The notes beneath the pieces were generated by a model, which was not told the DNA's origin, searched no databases, and worked only from the letters and a program-made list of their open reading frames with translations. Of a DNA stretch of 8,140 nucleotides, positions 1-6,101 are shown piece after piece. The first letter of the stretch is position 1. Each line of letters opens with the position of its first letter. Position numbers and translations under genes: made by a program. Source of the DNA: an uncultured Bacilli bacterium (GTDB lineage Bacteria; Bacillota_I; Bacilli_A; RF39; UBA660); the NCBI GenBank assembly GCA_934162555.1, contig CAKPJE010000047.1, positions 1-8,140 of the forward strand, written 5' to 3'.

Positions 1-1849
1 TAGTTACTCCATAACCTTCCATAGCTTCATATAATTTTTCAAAATCTCCTTGTTGCATTGGTTCAATTTTTGCAAGTGCAGCCTCTCTTTCTTCAACTGT
101 ATCAGAGCAAATCATTTCACGAATTGCAGCAATTCTATCTTCAGCAAAGAACATATGCTCAGTACGGCATAGACCAATTCCTTCAGCACCTAATTCACGA
201 GCCTTCATAGCATCTTTAGGTGTATCAGCGTTTGTACGAACTTTTAAAGTACGATACTTGTCAGCCCATTCCATTATACGACCAAATTCACCTGTAATTG
301 TAGCATCTACTGTAGGAATAATACCTTCATAAATGCATCCAGTTGAACCATCTATAGAAATTTCAGAACCTTCAACAAATGTTTTGCCTGCTAAAGTAAA
401 TTTCTTATTATCTTCATCCATAACTATTTCAGAACATCCAGATACACAGCAAGTTCCCATACCACGAGCAACAACAGCAGCATGGCTTGTCATACCACCA
501 CGAACTGTTAAAATACCTTGAGCAGCCTTCATACCTTCAATATCTTCTGGTGATGTTTCAAGTCTTACTAAAACAACTTTTTCTCCTCTAGAAGCCCATT
601 CTTTAGCATCTTCTGCAGTGAATACTACTTTACCACAAGCAGCACCTGGAGATGCAGCTAATGCTTTAGCAAGTGGAGTTGCTTTCTTTAGAGCATTTGC
701 ATCAAATTGAGGATGCAATAATGTATCTAAATTACGTGGATCAATCATCATTACAGCTTCTTTATCTGTAATCATTCCTTCATCTACTAAATCACAAGCA
801 ATCTTTAAAGCAGCTTTAGCTGTTCTTTTACCATTTCTTGTTTGTAGCATATATAATTTTCTATCTTCAATAGTAAATTCCATATCTTGCATATCATGAT
901 AATGATTTTCAAGTGTATTACATATTTCACAGAATTGTTCATATACTTCTGGCATAACATCTTTTAAGTGTGAAATTGGTTGTGGAGTTCTTACACCTGC
1001 AACAACATCTTCGCCTTGTGCATTCATTAAAAATTCACCCATTAAATGTTTTTCACCGGTTGCTGGATCACGAGTAAATGCAACACCTGTTCCACTTGTT
1101 TCACCCATGTTACCAAATGCCATCATTTGAACGTTTACAGCAGTTCCCCATGAATAAGGAATATCATTATCACGGCGATAAACATTTGCACGTGGATTAT
1201 CCCATGATCTGAATACCGCTTTAACAGCACCCATTAATTGTTCTGTTGGGTCAGTTGGGAATTCTTCACCAATTTTTGATTTATATTCAGCTTTAAATTC
1301 ATTAGCTAATTCTTTCAAATCTTCAGCAGTTAATTCAACATCTAATTTAACGCCTTTTTCCTCTTTCATTTTGTCAATTAGTTGTTCAAAATATTTTTTA
1401 CCAACTTCCATAACAACATCTGAGTACATTTGTATAAATCTACGATAGCAATCCCATGCCCATCTTGGATTTCCACTTTTCTTAGCTAATGTTTCAACAA
1501 CTTCTTCGTTTAAACCTAAGTTAAGTATTGTGTCCATCATACCTGGCATAGATGCTCTTGCACCAGATCTTACTGAAACTAGTAATGGATTTTCTTTATC
1601 ACCAAATTTTTTACCTGTGATTTCTTCCATTTTTGCAATGTATTCAAATATTTCATCTTGGATTTCTTTGTTTATTTGTTTTCCATCTTCATAATATTGA
1701 GTACATGCTTCAGTTGTAATTGTAAACCCTTGAGGTACTGGCATTCCTAATCTAGTCATTTCAGCAAGATTAGCGCCTTTACCACCAAGAAGGTTTCTCA
1801 TTGTAGCATCACCTTCACTAAAAAGGTAAACATACTTTTTCTTTTCCAT
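1..1849 (-). CDS. ppdK: Pyruvate, phosphate dikinase, N-terminal 616 residues (cut by window edge)
   Basis: Cytosolic enzyme interconverting pyruvate + ATP + Pi and PEP + AMP + PPi; in anaerobes it often runs in the glycolytic, ATP-forming direction. My translation from ATG 1849 begins MEKKYVYLFSEGDATMRNLL and stays open to base 2. Seen in order: the N-terminal ATP-grasp part (LLGGKGANLAEM near residues 19-31, RSGARASMPGMMDT, and LQTRNGKRT with Arg338); the phosphohistidine domain with GGMTSHAAVVARGMG and catalytic His456; and the start of the C-terminal PEP/pyruvate barrel with VRTNADTP and GLCRTEHMFF (Arg562). These match Clostridium symbiosum His455, Arg337 and Arg561 with a constant offset of one, so the reading is intact. 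The family is about 875 residues, so about 260 lie beyond the left edge; the cut falls just before the expected next active-site Arg. Start support: AAGGAGG at 1854-1860, four bases before ATG. Confidence 0.97.
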   Translation of the reverse strand, partial: MEKKKYVYLFSEGDATMRNLLGGKGANLAEMTRLGMPVPQGFTITTEACTQYYEDGKQINKEIQDEIFEYIAKMEEITGKKFGDKENPLLVSVRSGARASMPGMMDTILNLGLNEEVVETLAKKSGNPRWAWDCYRRFIQMYSDVVMEVGKKYFEQLIDKMKEEKGVKLDVELTAEDLKELANEFKAEYKSKIGEEFPTDPTEQLMGAVKAVFRSWDNPRANVYRRDNDIPYSWGTAVNVQMMAFGNMGETSGTGVAFTRDPATGEKHLMGEFLMNAQGEDVVAGVRTPQPISHLKDVMPEVYEQFCEICNTLENHYHDMQDMEFTIEDRKLYMLQTRNGKRTAKAALKIACDLVDEGMITDKEAVMMIDPRNLDTLLHPQFDANALKKATPLAKALAASPGAACGKVVFTAEDAKEWASRGEKVVLVRLETSPEDIEGMKAAQGILTVRGGMTSHAAVVARGMGTCCVSGCSEIVMDEDNKKFTLAGKTFVEGSEISIDGSTGCIYEGIIPTVDATITGEFGRIMEWADKYRTLKVRTNADTPKDAMKARELGAEGIGLCRTEHMFFAEDRIAAIREMICSDTVEEREAALAKIEPMQQGDFEKLYEAMEGYGVT

Positions 1850-1870
1850 ATATCCTCCTTTAACTACTCT

Positions 1871-1899
1871 ATTATAGCATTACAAATTATATTTAACAA
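1871..1899 (-). promoter_or_regulatory. ppdK promoter, extended -10 type
   Basis: Read on the minus strand: -35 TTGTTA (1899-1894), a 17-base spacer, and -10 TATAAT (1876-1871) preceded by TGC, giving the extended -10 form TGnTATAAT. Transcription would start near 1864, leaving a leader of about 15 bases that contains little more than the AAGGAGG ribosome binding site. No operator or riboswitch fits in so short a leader. Confidence 0.75.
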
Positions 1900-1951
1900 T
1901 ATTTTTTTACATATTTTTAAAACAAAATTATATTTCATATAAAAGAAAAAT

Positions 1952-1984
1952 AAAAAAAATCATAATGATTTTATCACTATGATT
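1952..1984 (-). terminator. Rho-independent terminator, 12-bp stem
   Basis: On the minus strand, AATCATAGTGAT pairs with ATCATTATGATT (bases 1958-1984) through 12 pairs including one G-T wobble, around an AAA loop. Eight T residues (1959-1952) overlap the end of the stem and lead into further T-rich sequence. The stop codon of the 43-codon ORF (1985-1983) overlaps the base of the stem. It would end minus-strand transcription about 60 bases ahead of the ppdK -35 box and so insulate ppdK from upstream transcription. Confidence 0.75.
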
Positions 1985-2114
1985 ATATTTGTTTTAATTG
2001 GATTCTTGCTTTAGATGTAGTATCAGTGCAAGTATCCTTCATAGCTTCTACAATTGATTGTGTATAACCTATTATTACATAAGTATTACCATCTGATAAA
2101 GCAAAATCAAACAT
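1983..2114 (-). CDS. Orphan 43-residue ORF, possibly a gene remnant
   Basis: ATG 2114 to TAA 1983 encodes a peptide starting MFDFALSDGNTYVIIGY and ending KARIQLKQI. I do not recognise the family. The composition looks protein-like, with a hydrophobic YVIIG strand and then an amphipathic stretch IVEAMKDTC; there is no signal peptide or membrane helix. No Shine-Dalgarno lies before the ATG. The frame is open for nine more codons upstream, to a TGA. It sits between two minus-strand terminators with no convincing promoter of its own. The downstream terminator overlaps its stop codon, as expected at the true 3' end of a gene. The likeliest reading is the surviving C-terminus of a decayed gene. A genuine small protein is possible but lacks translation signals. 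Confidence 0.35.
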   Translation of the reverse strand: MFDFALSDGNTYVIIGYTQSIVEAMKDTCTDTTSKARIQLKQI

Positions 2115-2145
2115 ACATAAATAATTAGTTAAAACGTTACATCAG

Positions 2146-2177
2146 AAAAAACGCATGAAATTTTGAAACATGCATTT
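2146..2177 (-). terminator. Terminator of the nrd operon
   Basis: On the minus strand, AAATGCATG (2177-2169) pairs with CATGCGTTT (2157-2149): nine pairs, one of them a T-G wobble, around an 11-base loop, with the T-run TTTTTT at 2151-2146. It begins 16 bases after the nrdG stop codon, so it most likely closes the nrdD-nrdG transcript. The stem is moderate in strength. Confidence 0.65.
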
Positions 2178-2192
2178 GCACCAAAAAAGTAA

Positions 2193-2762
2193 TCAAATAT
2201 ACAAATGATTACTTTCTCTATAACTAACATATTTAGGTTCCCTATAAATATATTTTTCAATCAAAACTAGCTTGTTTTTTATAATGCTCTCTCTAATATC
2301 AATAATTCTTTGATTCTTCGAACCCCTAAATTTAACATCAAAACTCTTCTCTTCAATCAAAAACTTACCATCAACCAAAGCATCAACATTTAATAATAAT
2401 TCCTTTAATTTAGAACTCCTATTCATCATCTTTTTTAGTTCCTCATAAGTAAATCCTGTATATAACCATACATTAAGCCCAATACTCTGAGCATACTTAG
2501 CAAGTTCTAAAACAGCATCTACCTGATATAAAGGATCTCCCCCAGAAAAAGTAATACCCTGTTGATTAACAAGTTCACTCATTTCCTTCTTAATCTCATC
2601 GACATCAACTAAATAACCACCATTAAAATCATGAGTTTCCGGATTATGACATCCCAAACAATTATGAGAACAACCCTGAGTCCAAATTACAGTTCTTATG
2701 CCCTCTCCATCAACAATACTATCCGTTTGTAAAGGTGCTGCTAGTCTAATAGTCTTTGCCAT
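2193..2762 (-). CDS. nrdG: Anaerobic ribonucleotide reductase activase NrdG (radical SAM)
   Basis: Radical-SAM enzyme that uses a 4Fe-4S cluster and S-adenosylmethionine to abstract hydrogen from the C-terminal glycine of NrdD, arming it as a glycyl radical. Seen in the 189-residue product: the typical N-terminus LAAPLQTDSIVDGEGIR, the cluster motif CSHNCLGC (Cys31, Cys35, Cys38, CX3CX2C), NPETHDF directly after it, and the SAM-binding SGGDPL at 73-78. It is somewhat longer than the roughly 155 residues of the E. coli protein, the extra length lying at the charged C-terminus. It overlaps the preceding 53-codon glycyl-radical gene by 17 bases in another frame. Its own upstream sequence has only weak purine runs, so translational coupling is likely. 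This order puts the radical acceptor and its activase side by side. Confidence 0.96.
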   Translation of the reverse strand: MAKTIRLAAPLQTDSIVDGEGIRTVIWTQGCSHNCLGCHNPETHDFNGGYLVDVDEIKKEMSELVNQQGITFSGGDPLYQVDAVLELAKYAQSIGLNVWLYTGFTYEELKKMMNRSSKLKELLLNVDALVDGKFLIEEKSFDVKFRGSKNQRIIDIRESIIKNKLVLIEKYIYREPKYVSYRESNHLYI

Positions 2763-2907
2763 GTTTTACACGATCTCTTACTTCAGCTCTCTTAGCATTA
2801 TTGAATCTATCTACAGTACCTACCAAATAACCAGTGATTCTTCTGATTCTTTCAAATCCAACTCCCTCACCAACTTTTTTTTCTTCTCTTTTTACTTCTT
2901 CCTTCAT
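2746..2907 (-). CDS. Free-standing glycyl-radical domain of class III ribonucleotide reductase, 53 residues
   Basis: A complete small gene, ATG 2907 to TAG 2746, lying between nrdD and nrdG. After a charged start (MKEEVKREEKKVGEGVG) it reads FERIRRITGYLVGTVDRFNN, then AKRAEVRDRVKHG. This is the C-terminal glycyl-radical motif normally fused to NrdD (compare E. coli RVCGYLG...FNAGKQEEVKRRVKH). By that comparison the radical glycine is Gly26, in RITGYL. The large NrdD upstream lacks this motif, so this peptide probably docks into it and carries the radical made by NrdG. Start support is strong: AGGAGG four bases before ATG, overlapping the nrdD stop. An in-frame TAA just upstream rules out a simple longer start. 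The identification of the motif is firm; function in trans is inference. It resembles in concept the detached glycyl-radical protein YfiD/GrcA of pyruvate formate-lyase. Confidence 0.88.
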   Translation of the reverse strand: MKEEVKREEKKVGEGVGFERIRRITGYLVGTVDRFNNAKRAEVRDRVKHGKDY

Positions 2908-2911
2908 AAAT

Positions 2912-2917
2912 CCTCCT
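2912..2917 (-). promoter_or_regulatory. Shine-Dalgarno of the split glycyl-radical gene
   Basis: AGGAGG on the minus strand overlaps the nrdD stop codon TAG (2918-2916) by two bases and lies four bases before ATG 2907. The same spacing is used by ppdK (AAGGAGG-ATAT-ATG) and rpoE (GGAGG-ATTT-ATG), so it is a normal strong site for this genome. It shows that the small ORF is started independently rather than reached by frameshift. Confidence 0.85.
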
Positions 2918-5207
2918 ATTTACAATTTGAGCAACTTCTTAATTTTTCAACACTTACAGCTTCGCAATCATGTCTACCACATCTAGGACAAACATCACCT
3001 ATTACACCAACATAACCACAAACTGGATCTCTATCTACTGGATGGTTAATTGCTCCATACCCAATACCAGCTTCCTTCATTATACGAACAATTTTCTCAA
3101 ACGCCTCAACATTACTTGCAGCATCTCCATCTAACTCGATATAAGTTATATGTCCTGCATTAGTTAAAGCATGAAAAGGTGCCTCTTTTTTTATCTTATT
3201 AGTAACAGAAATATTATAATATACAGGTACATGGAATGAATTAGTATAGTATTCCCTATCTGTTACACCCTTAATCCTACCATATATAGCTTTATCTATA
3301 TTTACAAATCTACCAGATAATCCCTCAGCAGGAGTCGCAAGTAAAGTAAAGTTTAAATGGTATCTCTCAGAATATTCATCACATTTATTTCTCATATGAG
3401 TTATAATCTCTAACCCAAGTTTATATGCATCTTCATCTTCACCATGATGTTTACCAATCAAAGCCTTTAAACACTCTGCTAGACCAATAAAACCAATTGA
3501 TAAAGTACCATGTTTTAATACTCTTCTTAATCTATCAGTAGGCTTTAATCTCTCAGAATCAATCCATACACCTTGGCCTAACAAGAATGGGAAATTATAA
3601 ACTCTTTTATTACATTGAATTTCAAATCTCTCAAGTAATTGATCCTTTACTAAATCCATTTTTTCATCCAATTCCTCATAGAATCCATTAAGATCAGTTT
3701 CCTCATTTTTTACAATACCATGCTTAATACCTAATCTTGGTAAATTAATAGAAGTAAATGACAAATTACCACGACTTGGCGTTATTTGTTTATCAGGATC
3801 AACAACATTACCCATAACTCTTGTTCTACATCCCATATAACATACTTCTGTATTAAAATCTCCCTCTTTATAATATTGTAAATTAAATGGTGAATCTATA
3901 AATGAGAAATTAGGAAACAATCTTTTAGCCGAAACTCTACATGCAAGTTTAAATAAATCATAGTTTGGATCCTCTGGATTATAATTAACTCCCTCTTTTA
4001 CCTTAAATATTGATATTGGAAAAATTGGTGTTTCACCATCTCCTAAACCAGCATCAGTCGCAAGTAAAAAGTTTTTAATTACCATTCTACCTTCTGGACT
4101 AACATCTGTACCAAAGTTTACAGACGAAAATGGTACTTGAGCTCCAGCTCTTGAATGCATTGTATTAAGATTATGAATAAATGCTTCCATTGCTTGATAA
4201 GTTATTCTATTAGTTTTAGCAATTGCCTTCTCATAAGCAAACTTAACAGCTCTTAATAATTGTTCTGAATCCTTACAAAATCCATATAAATTATCAATTG
4301 AACCCTCAATAGAAGTCATTTTATCTATTTCTTTAGCAAATTTATCAAAATTAATTAATTTTATTACATCCGTATAATCAAAGAAATCAACTAATTCTTG
4401 TTTAAATTGTTTCTTAAATGTCTTTATAACACCAGGTGCCATATAATAATCAAATGCCGGAATTGATTGTCCACCATGTTGATCATTTTGATTTGATTGA
4501 ATTGCAATTGCTGCTAAAGCACTATAAGACATAATATCATTTGGTTCTCTTAAAAATCCATGACCTGTTGAAAAACCATTTTCAAATAACTTATTTAAAT
4601 CTATTTGGCAACAAGTTGTAGTCCCCATTGGTATAAAATCCATATCATGAATATGAATATCTCCATTATCATGAGCTTCAGCATATTTTTTCTTCATTAA
4701 ATATGACTTCGCAAATTCCTTAGTTACAGTACTACCAAATTGTAGCATTGTTCCCATAGCTGTATCGCCATCAACATTTGCATTTTCTCTCTTAGTATCA
4801 TCCTCACTAGCAGACTTTAAACCTAAACCCTCAATTGTCTTAAAAAATTTATGTGCTCTTTTTTCATCACTAAATAATTCTCTTGATTTAGATCTTCTAT
4901 CCCTATATTCCGAAAATGATTTATATACATCTTCATAACCTTTTTTTTGTAATTCTTCCTCAATTAAATCTTGGATTGTTTCAATTTTAATTTTTTCTTC
5001 ATCTTTATATTCTTTATTTATGCGATTCATAACACCAGTAAATACCTTATTGGCATCTTTACTATCATATACTAATTCATCATTTTCATCAGTTATACTA
5101 TCAAAGCCTTTTTTTATCGCAATCGCGATTTTAGAAGCATCAAAATCTACTTTTTTGCCATCCCTTTTTACTACTTTGATCGCTAATTTTTCTTCTACTG
5201 TTTGCAT
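2916..5207 (-). CDS. nrdD: Anaerobic ribonucleoside-triphosphate reductase large chain, lacking its glycyl-radical tail
   Basis: Class III reductase that makes dNTPs from NTPs without oxygen. The 763-residue product from ATG 5207 begins MQTVEEKLAIKVVKRDGKKV, an ATP-cone allosteric domain over about residues 8-95. The catalytic barrel follows, with HIHDMDFIPMGTTTCCQIDL (Cys199/200), GFSTGHGFLREPN, SNQNDQHGGQSIPAFDYYM and YMGCRTRV (Cys460), the probable active-site cysteines by family position. It ends in a zinc-ribbon-like tail: PVCGYVG, CPRCGRHDC, then RSCSNCK and stop. The usual RITGYL radical loop that should follow is absent and is encoded by the next gene. The first zinc cysteine, often DxCPVCGY, is Asp here (DRDPVCGY), while extra Cys748, Cys759 and Cys762 appear. 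Start: GAAGGAG five bases before ATG 5207. An in-frame ATG at 5285 is rejected because it has no ribosome site and the promoter lies between the two. Confidence 0.95.
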   Translation of the reverse strand: MQTVEEKLAIKVVKRDGKKVDFDASKIAIAIKKGFDSITDENDELVYDSKDANKVFTGVMNRINKEYKDEEKIKIETIQDLIEEELQKKGYEDVYKSFSEYRDRRSKSRELFSDEKRAHKFFKTIEGLGLKSASEDDTKRENANVDGDTAMGTMLQFGSTVTKEFAKSYLMKKKYAEAHDNGDIHIHDMDFIPMGTTTCCQIDLNKLFENGFSTGHGFLREPNDIMSYSALAAIAIQSNQNDQHGGQSIPAFDYYMAPGVIKTFKKQFKQELVDFFDYTDVIKLINFDKFAKEIDKMTSIEGSIDNLYGFCKDSEQLLRAVKFAYEKAIAKTNRITYQAMEAFIHNLNTMHSRAGAQVPFSSVNFGTDVSPEGRMVIKNFLLATDAGLGDGETPIFPISIFKVKEGVNYNPEDPNYDLFKLACRVSAKRLFPNFSFIDSPFNLQYYKEGDFNTEVCYMGCRTRVMGNVVDPDKQITPSRGNLSFTSINLPRLGIKHGIVKNEETDLNGFYEELDEKMDLVKDQLLERFEIQCNKRVYNFPFLLGQGVWIDSERLKPTDRLRRVLKHGTLSIGFIGLAECLKALIGKHHGEDEDAYKLGLEIITHMRNKCDEYSERYHLNFTLLATPAEGLSGRFVNIDKAIYGRIKGVTDREYYTNSFHVPVYYNISVTNKIKKEAPFHALTNAGHITYIELDGDAASNVEAFEKIVRIMKEAGIGYGAINHPVDRDPVCGYVGVIGDVCPRCGRHDCEAVSVEKLRSCSNCK

Positions 5208-5232
5208 CTTATCTCCTTCACTTTCTAAAATA

Positions 5233-5260
5233 ATTATACTATAGTAGAAGGCAAAATCAA
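5233..5260 (-). promoter_or_regulatory. nrdD promoter
   Basis: Minus strand: -35 TTGATT (5260-5255), a 16-base spacer, and -10 TATAAT (5238-5233). The start of transcription would be near 5226, giving a leader of about 20 bases before ATG 5207. A 10-base palindrome TACTATAGTA (5237-5246) overlaps the -10 element and could be an operator half or chance. It does not match the longer NrdR box I know from the family. Confidence 0.65.
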
Positions 5261-5261
5261 G

Positions 5262-5509
5262 CGAACAAACGTATATTTTTTTCATATTTATCCATAAACC
5301 CTTATATTATAAAGGATTTGCAAAAAAAATATTTTTTTGGCATTTTCAAAATATTTACATTTTTGATTTTTGGATTTTTTTACTTTTTTCAAAATTGCAT
5401 TTTTCAGTATTTCCTTTATTTTATATAGCATTTTTATCATTTTTAAAAAAATAAAATGTTTAAAAAAATGATTTTTCCAAAAAAATGATTTTAAAAAAAT
5501 GAAGAAATT
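5262..5509. other. AT-rich intergenic stretch with repeated A-tracts
   Basis: This is most of the 302-base gap between rpoE and nrdD. It holds no convincing gene. The word AAAAAAATGA occurs three times on plus, at 5462-5471, 5479-5488 and 5493-5502. The inverted arms ATCATTTTT (5437-5445) and AAAAATGAT (5464-5472) flank further A/T runs. Just downstream of the rpoE stop on the minus strand these give long T-runs that may act as a weak, GC-free terminator, but no classical hairpin is present. A second minus-strand TATAAT lies at 5306-5311 without a matching -35. Confidence 0.4.
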
Positions 5510-5923
5510 TTACATTTCTTCATCACTATCTTCATCGACAATTGACATATCATCCAGGTCATCATCATCTTCTAAATCATCTTCTACTTCATCCAAATTA
5601 TTTTCTTCTTCTACTTCATCTTCCTTTTCTTCTTCAGATTCTATATCTTCTTCATCATCAACATCTAAAGCAACAGCATGTCTTTCTCTCAAATCCCATT
5701 CATGTGAATCAAGTAAAACAAATCTTTTATCTAGTGTTAAAGAAGTATAATAATCTCCTATTTTATTTTCATAATCGCTATCAGAGTAATCTAAAAGTTC
5801 ACATATTTTTTTAAATATTACTGGTGTTGAAATAGGTTTTTTTGATTCTTTCAAAACCATATTTGTTAAATCAGTGTATGATAGAGTTTTTAACTCCTCT
5901 TTTGTTAATTCATTTAATTTCAT
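5510..5923 (-). CDS. rpoE: DNA-directed RNA polymerase delta subunit
   Basis: Delta binds core RNA polymerase in Bacilli and Mollicutes. It lowers non-specific DNA binding, promotes recycling and changes sensitivity to the initiating NTP. Seen in the 137-residue product: an N-terminal HARE-HTH-type winged-helix domain over about residues 1-75 (LTKEELKTLSYTDL, then TPVIFKKICELLDYS, then YTSLTLDKRFVLLDSHEWDL), followed by an almost wholly acidic tail from about residue 88 to the end (runs of Glu and Asp, final DEDSDEEM). B. subtilis delta is 173 residues, so this tail is shorter. Start: GGAGG (5932-5928) four bases before ATG 5923. It is a single gene under its own promoters, divergent from the PBP gene. 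The serine-rich open frames on the opposite strand are shadows of the acidic tail. Confidence 0.93.
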   Translation of the reverse strand: MKLNELTKEELKTLSYTDLTNMVLKESKKPISTPVIFKKICELLDYSDSDYENKIGDYYTSLTLDKRFVLLDSHEWDLRERHAVALDVDDEEDIESEEEKEDEVEEENNLDEVEDDLEDDDDLDDMSIVDEDSDEEM

Positions 5924-5978
5924 AAATCCTCCATACTTAATATATTCACTTGTATTTTATCTATACTTATGACAGTTT

Positions 5979-6007
5979 ATTATATGCAAGTTTCTTCATA
6001 TAATCAC
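5979..6007 (-). promoter_or_regulatory. Candidate proximal rpoE promoter
   Basis: Minus strand: GTGATT (6007-6002), a 17-base spacer, and a perfect -10 TATAAT (5984-5979). The -35 is weak. It would give a leader of about 50 bases before rpoE. Confidence 0.45.
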
Positions 6008-6036
6008 TTGCCGCGTTTAATTATAGCATACATAAT
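6008..6036 (+). promoter_or_regulatory. Candidate PBP promoter
   Basis: Plus strand: -35 TTGCCG (6008-6013), a 17-base spacer, and -10 CATAAT (6031-6036). Transcription would start near 6043, leaving about 60 bases before GTG 6102. Its spacer contains the -10 of a minus-strand rpoE promoter, so the two are physically overlapping. A plus-strand TATAAT at 5999-6004 is an alternative with a poorer -35. Confidence 0.5.
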
Positions 6037-6040
6037 TAAA
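6016..6040. promoter_or_regulatory. Perfect 9-bp dyad across divergent -10 boxes, possible operator
   Basis: TTTAATTAT (6016-6024) and ATAATTAAA (6032-6040) are exact inverted copies around a 7-base spacer. The left arm overlaps the minus-strand -10 (TATAAT, 6025-6020) and the right arm contains the plus-strand -10 (CATAAT). A dimeric regulator binding here would control both promoters. Because the arms are all A/T and -10 boxes are themselves alike, chance symmetry is a real alternative. Confidence 0.3.
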
Positions 6041-6048
6041 AAAATCAC
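6020..6048 (-). promoter_or_regulatory. Candidate distal rpoE promoter, extended -10
   Basis: Minus strand: GTGATT (6048-6043), a 17-base spacer, and TATAAT (6025-6020) preceded by TGC, the same extended -10 form as the ppdK promoter. It repeats the GTGATT/17/TATAAT layout of the proximal site about 41 bases away, so rpoE may have tandem promoters. Confidence 0.5.
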
Positions 6049-6101
6049 TATTTTTATGATATTTTTTAATTTTTTTGTGCAAAATATTATAGGTGATATA
6101 T

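Noticed and set aside
333..521. Plus-strand 62-codon frame within ppdK
   Set aside because: It lies opposite the phosphohistidine region of a well-supported gene and has no start signals.
1983..2762. TGA read as tryptophan, which would fuse nrdG in frame with the 43-codon ORF
   Set aside because: All tryptophans in the clear genes use TGG and none of the complete genes contains an internal TGA. A terminator also separates the two, so the shared frame is most likely chance.
2905..2920. A programmed frameshift joining nrdD to the glycyl-radical ORF
   Set aside because: The small ORF frame has a TAA right at the junction. There is no recognisable slippery heptamer, and a strong AGGAGG with ATG explains independent initiation.
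5208..5285. A 26-residue N-terminal extension of NrdD from ATG 5285
   Set aside because: It has no Shine-Dalgarno, overlaps the nrdD promoter, and the family starts at the ATP cone. ATG 5207 has GAAGGAG at good spacing.
5499..5814. Serine-rich and leucine/histidine-rich plus-strand open frames
   Set aside because: They are antisense to the Asp/Glu-rich tail of rpoE and have no ribosome sites of their own.
6093..6101. Start of the PBP gene at GTG 6093
   Set aside because: This GTG is inside the AGGTGAT ribosome binding site. GTG 6102 is correctly spaced from it.
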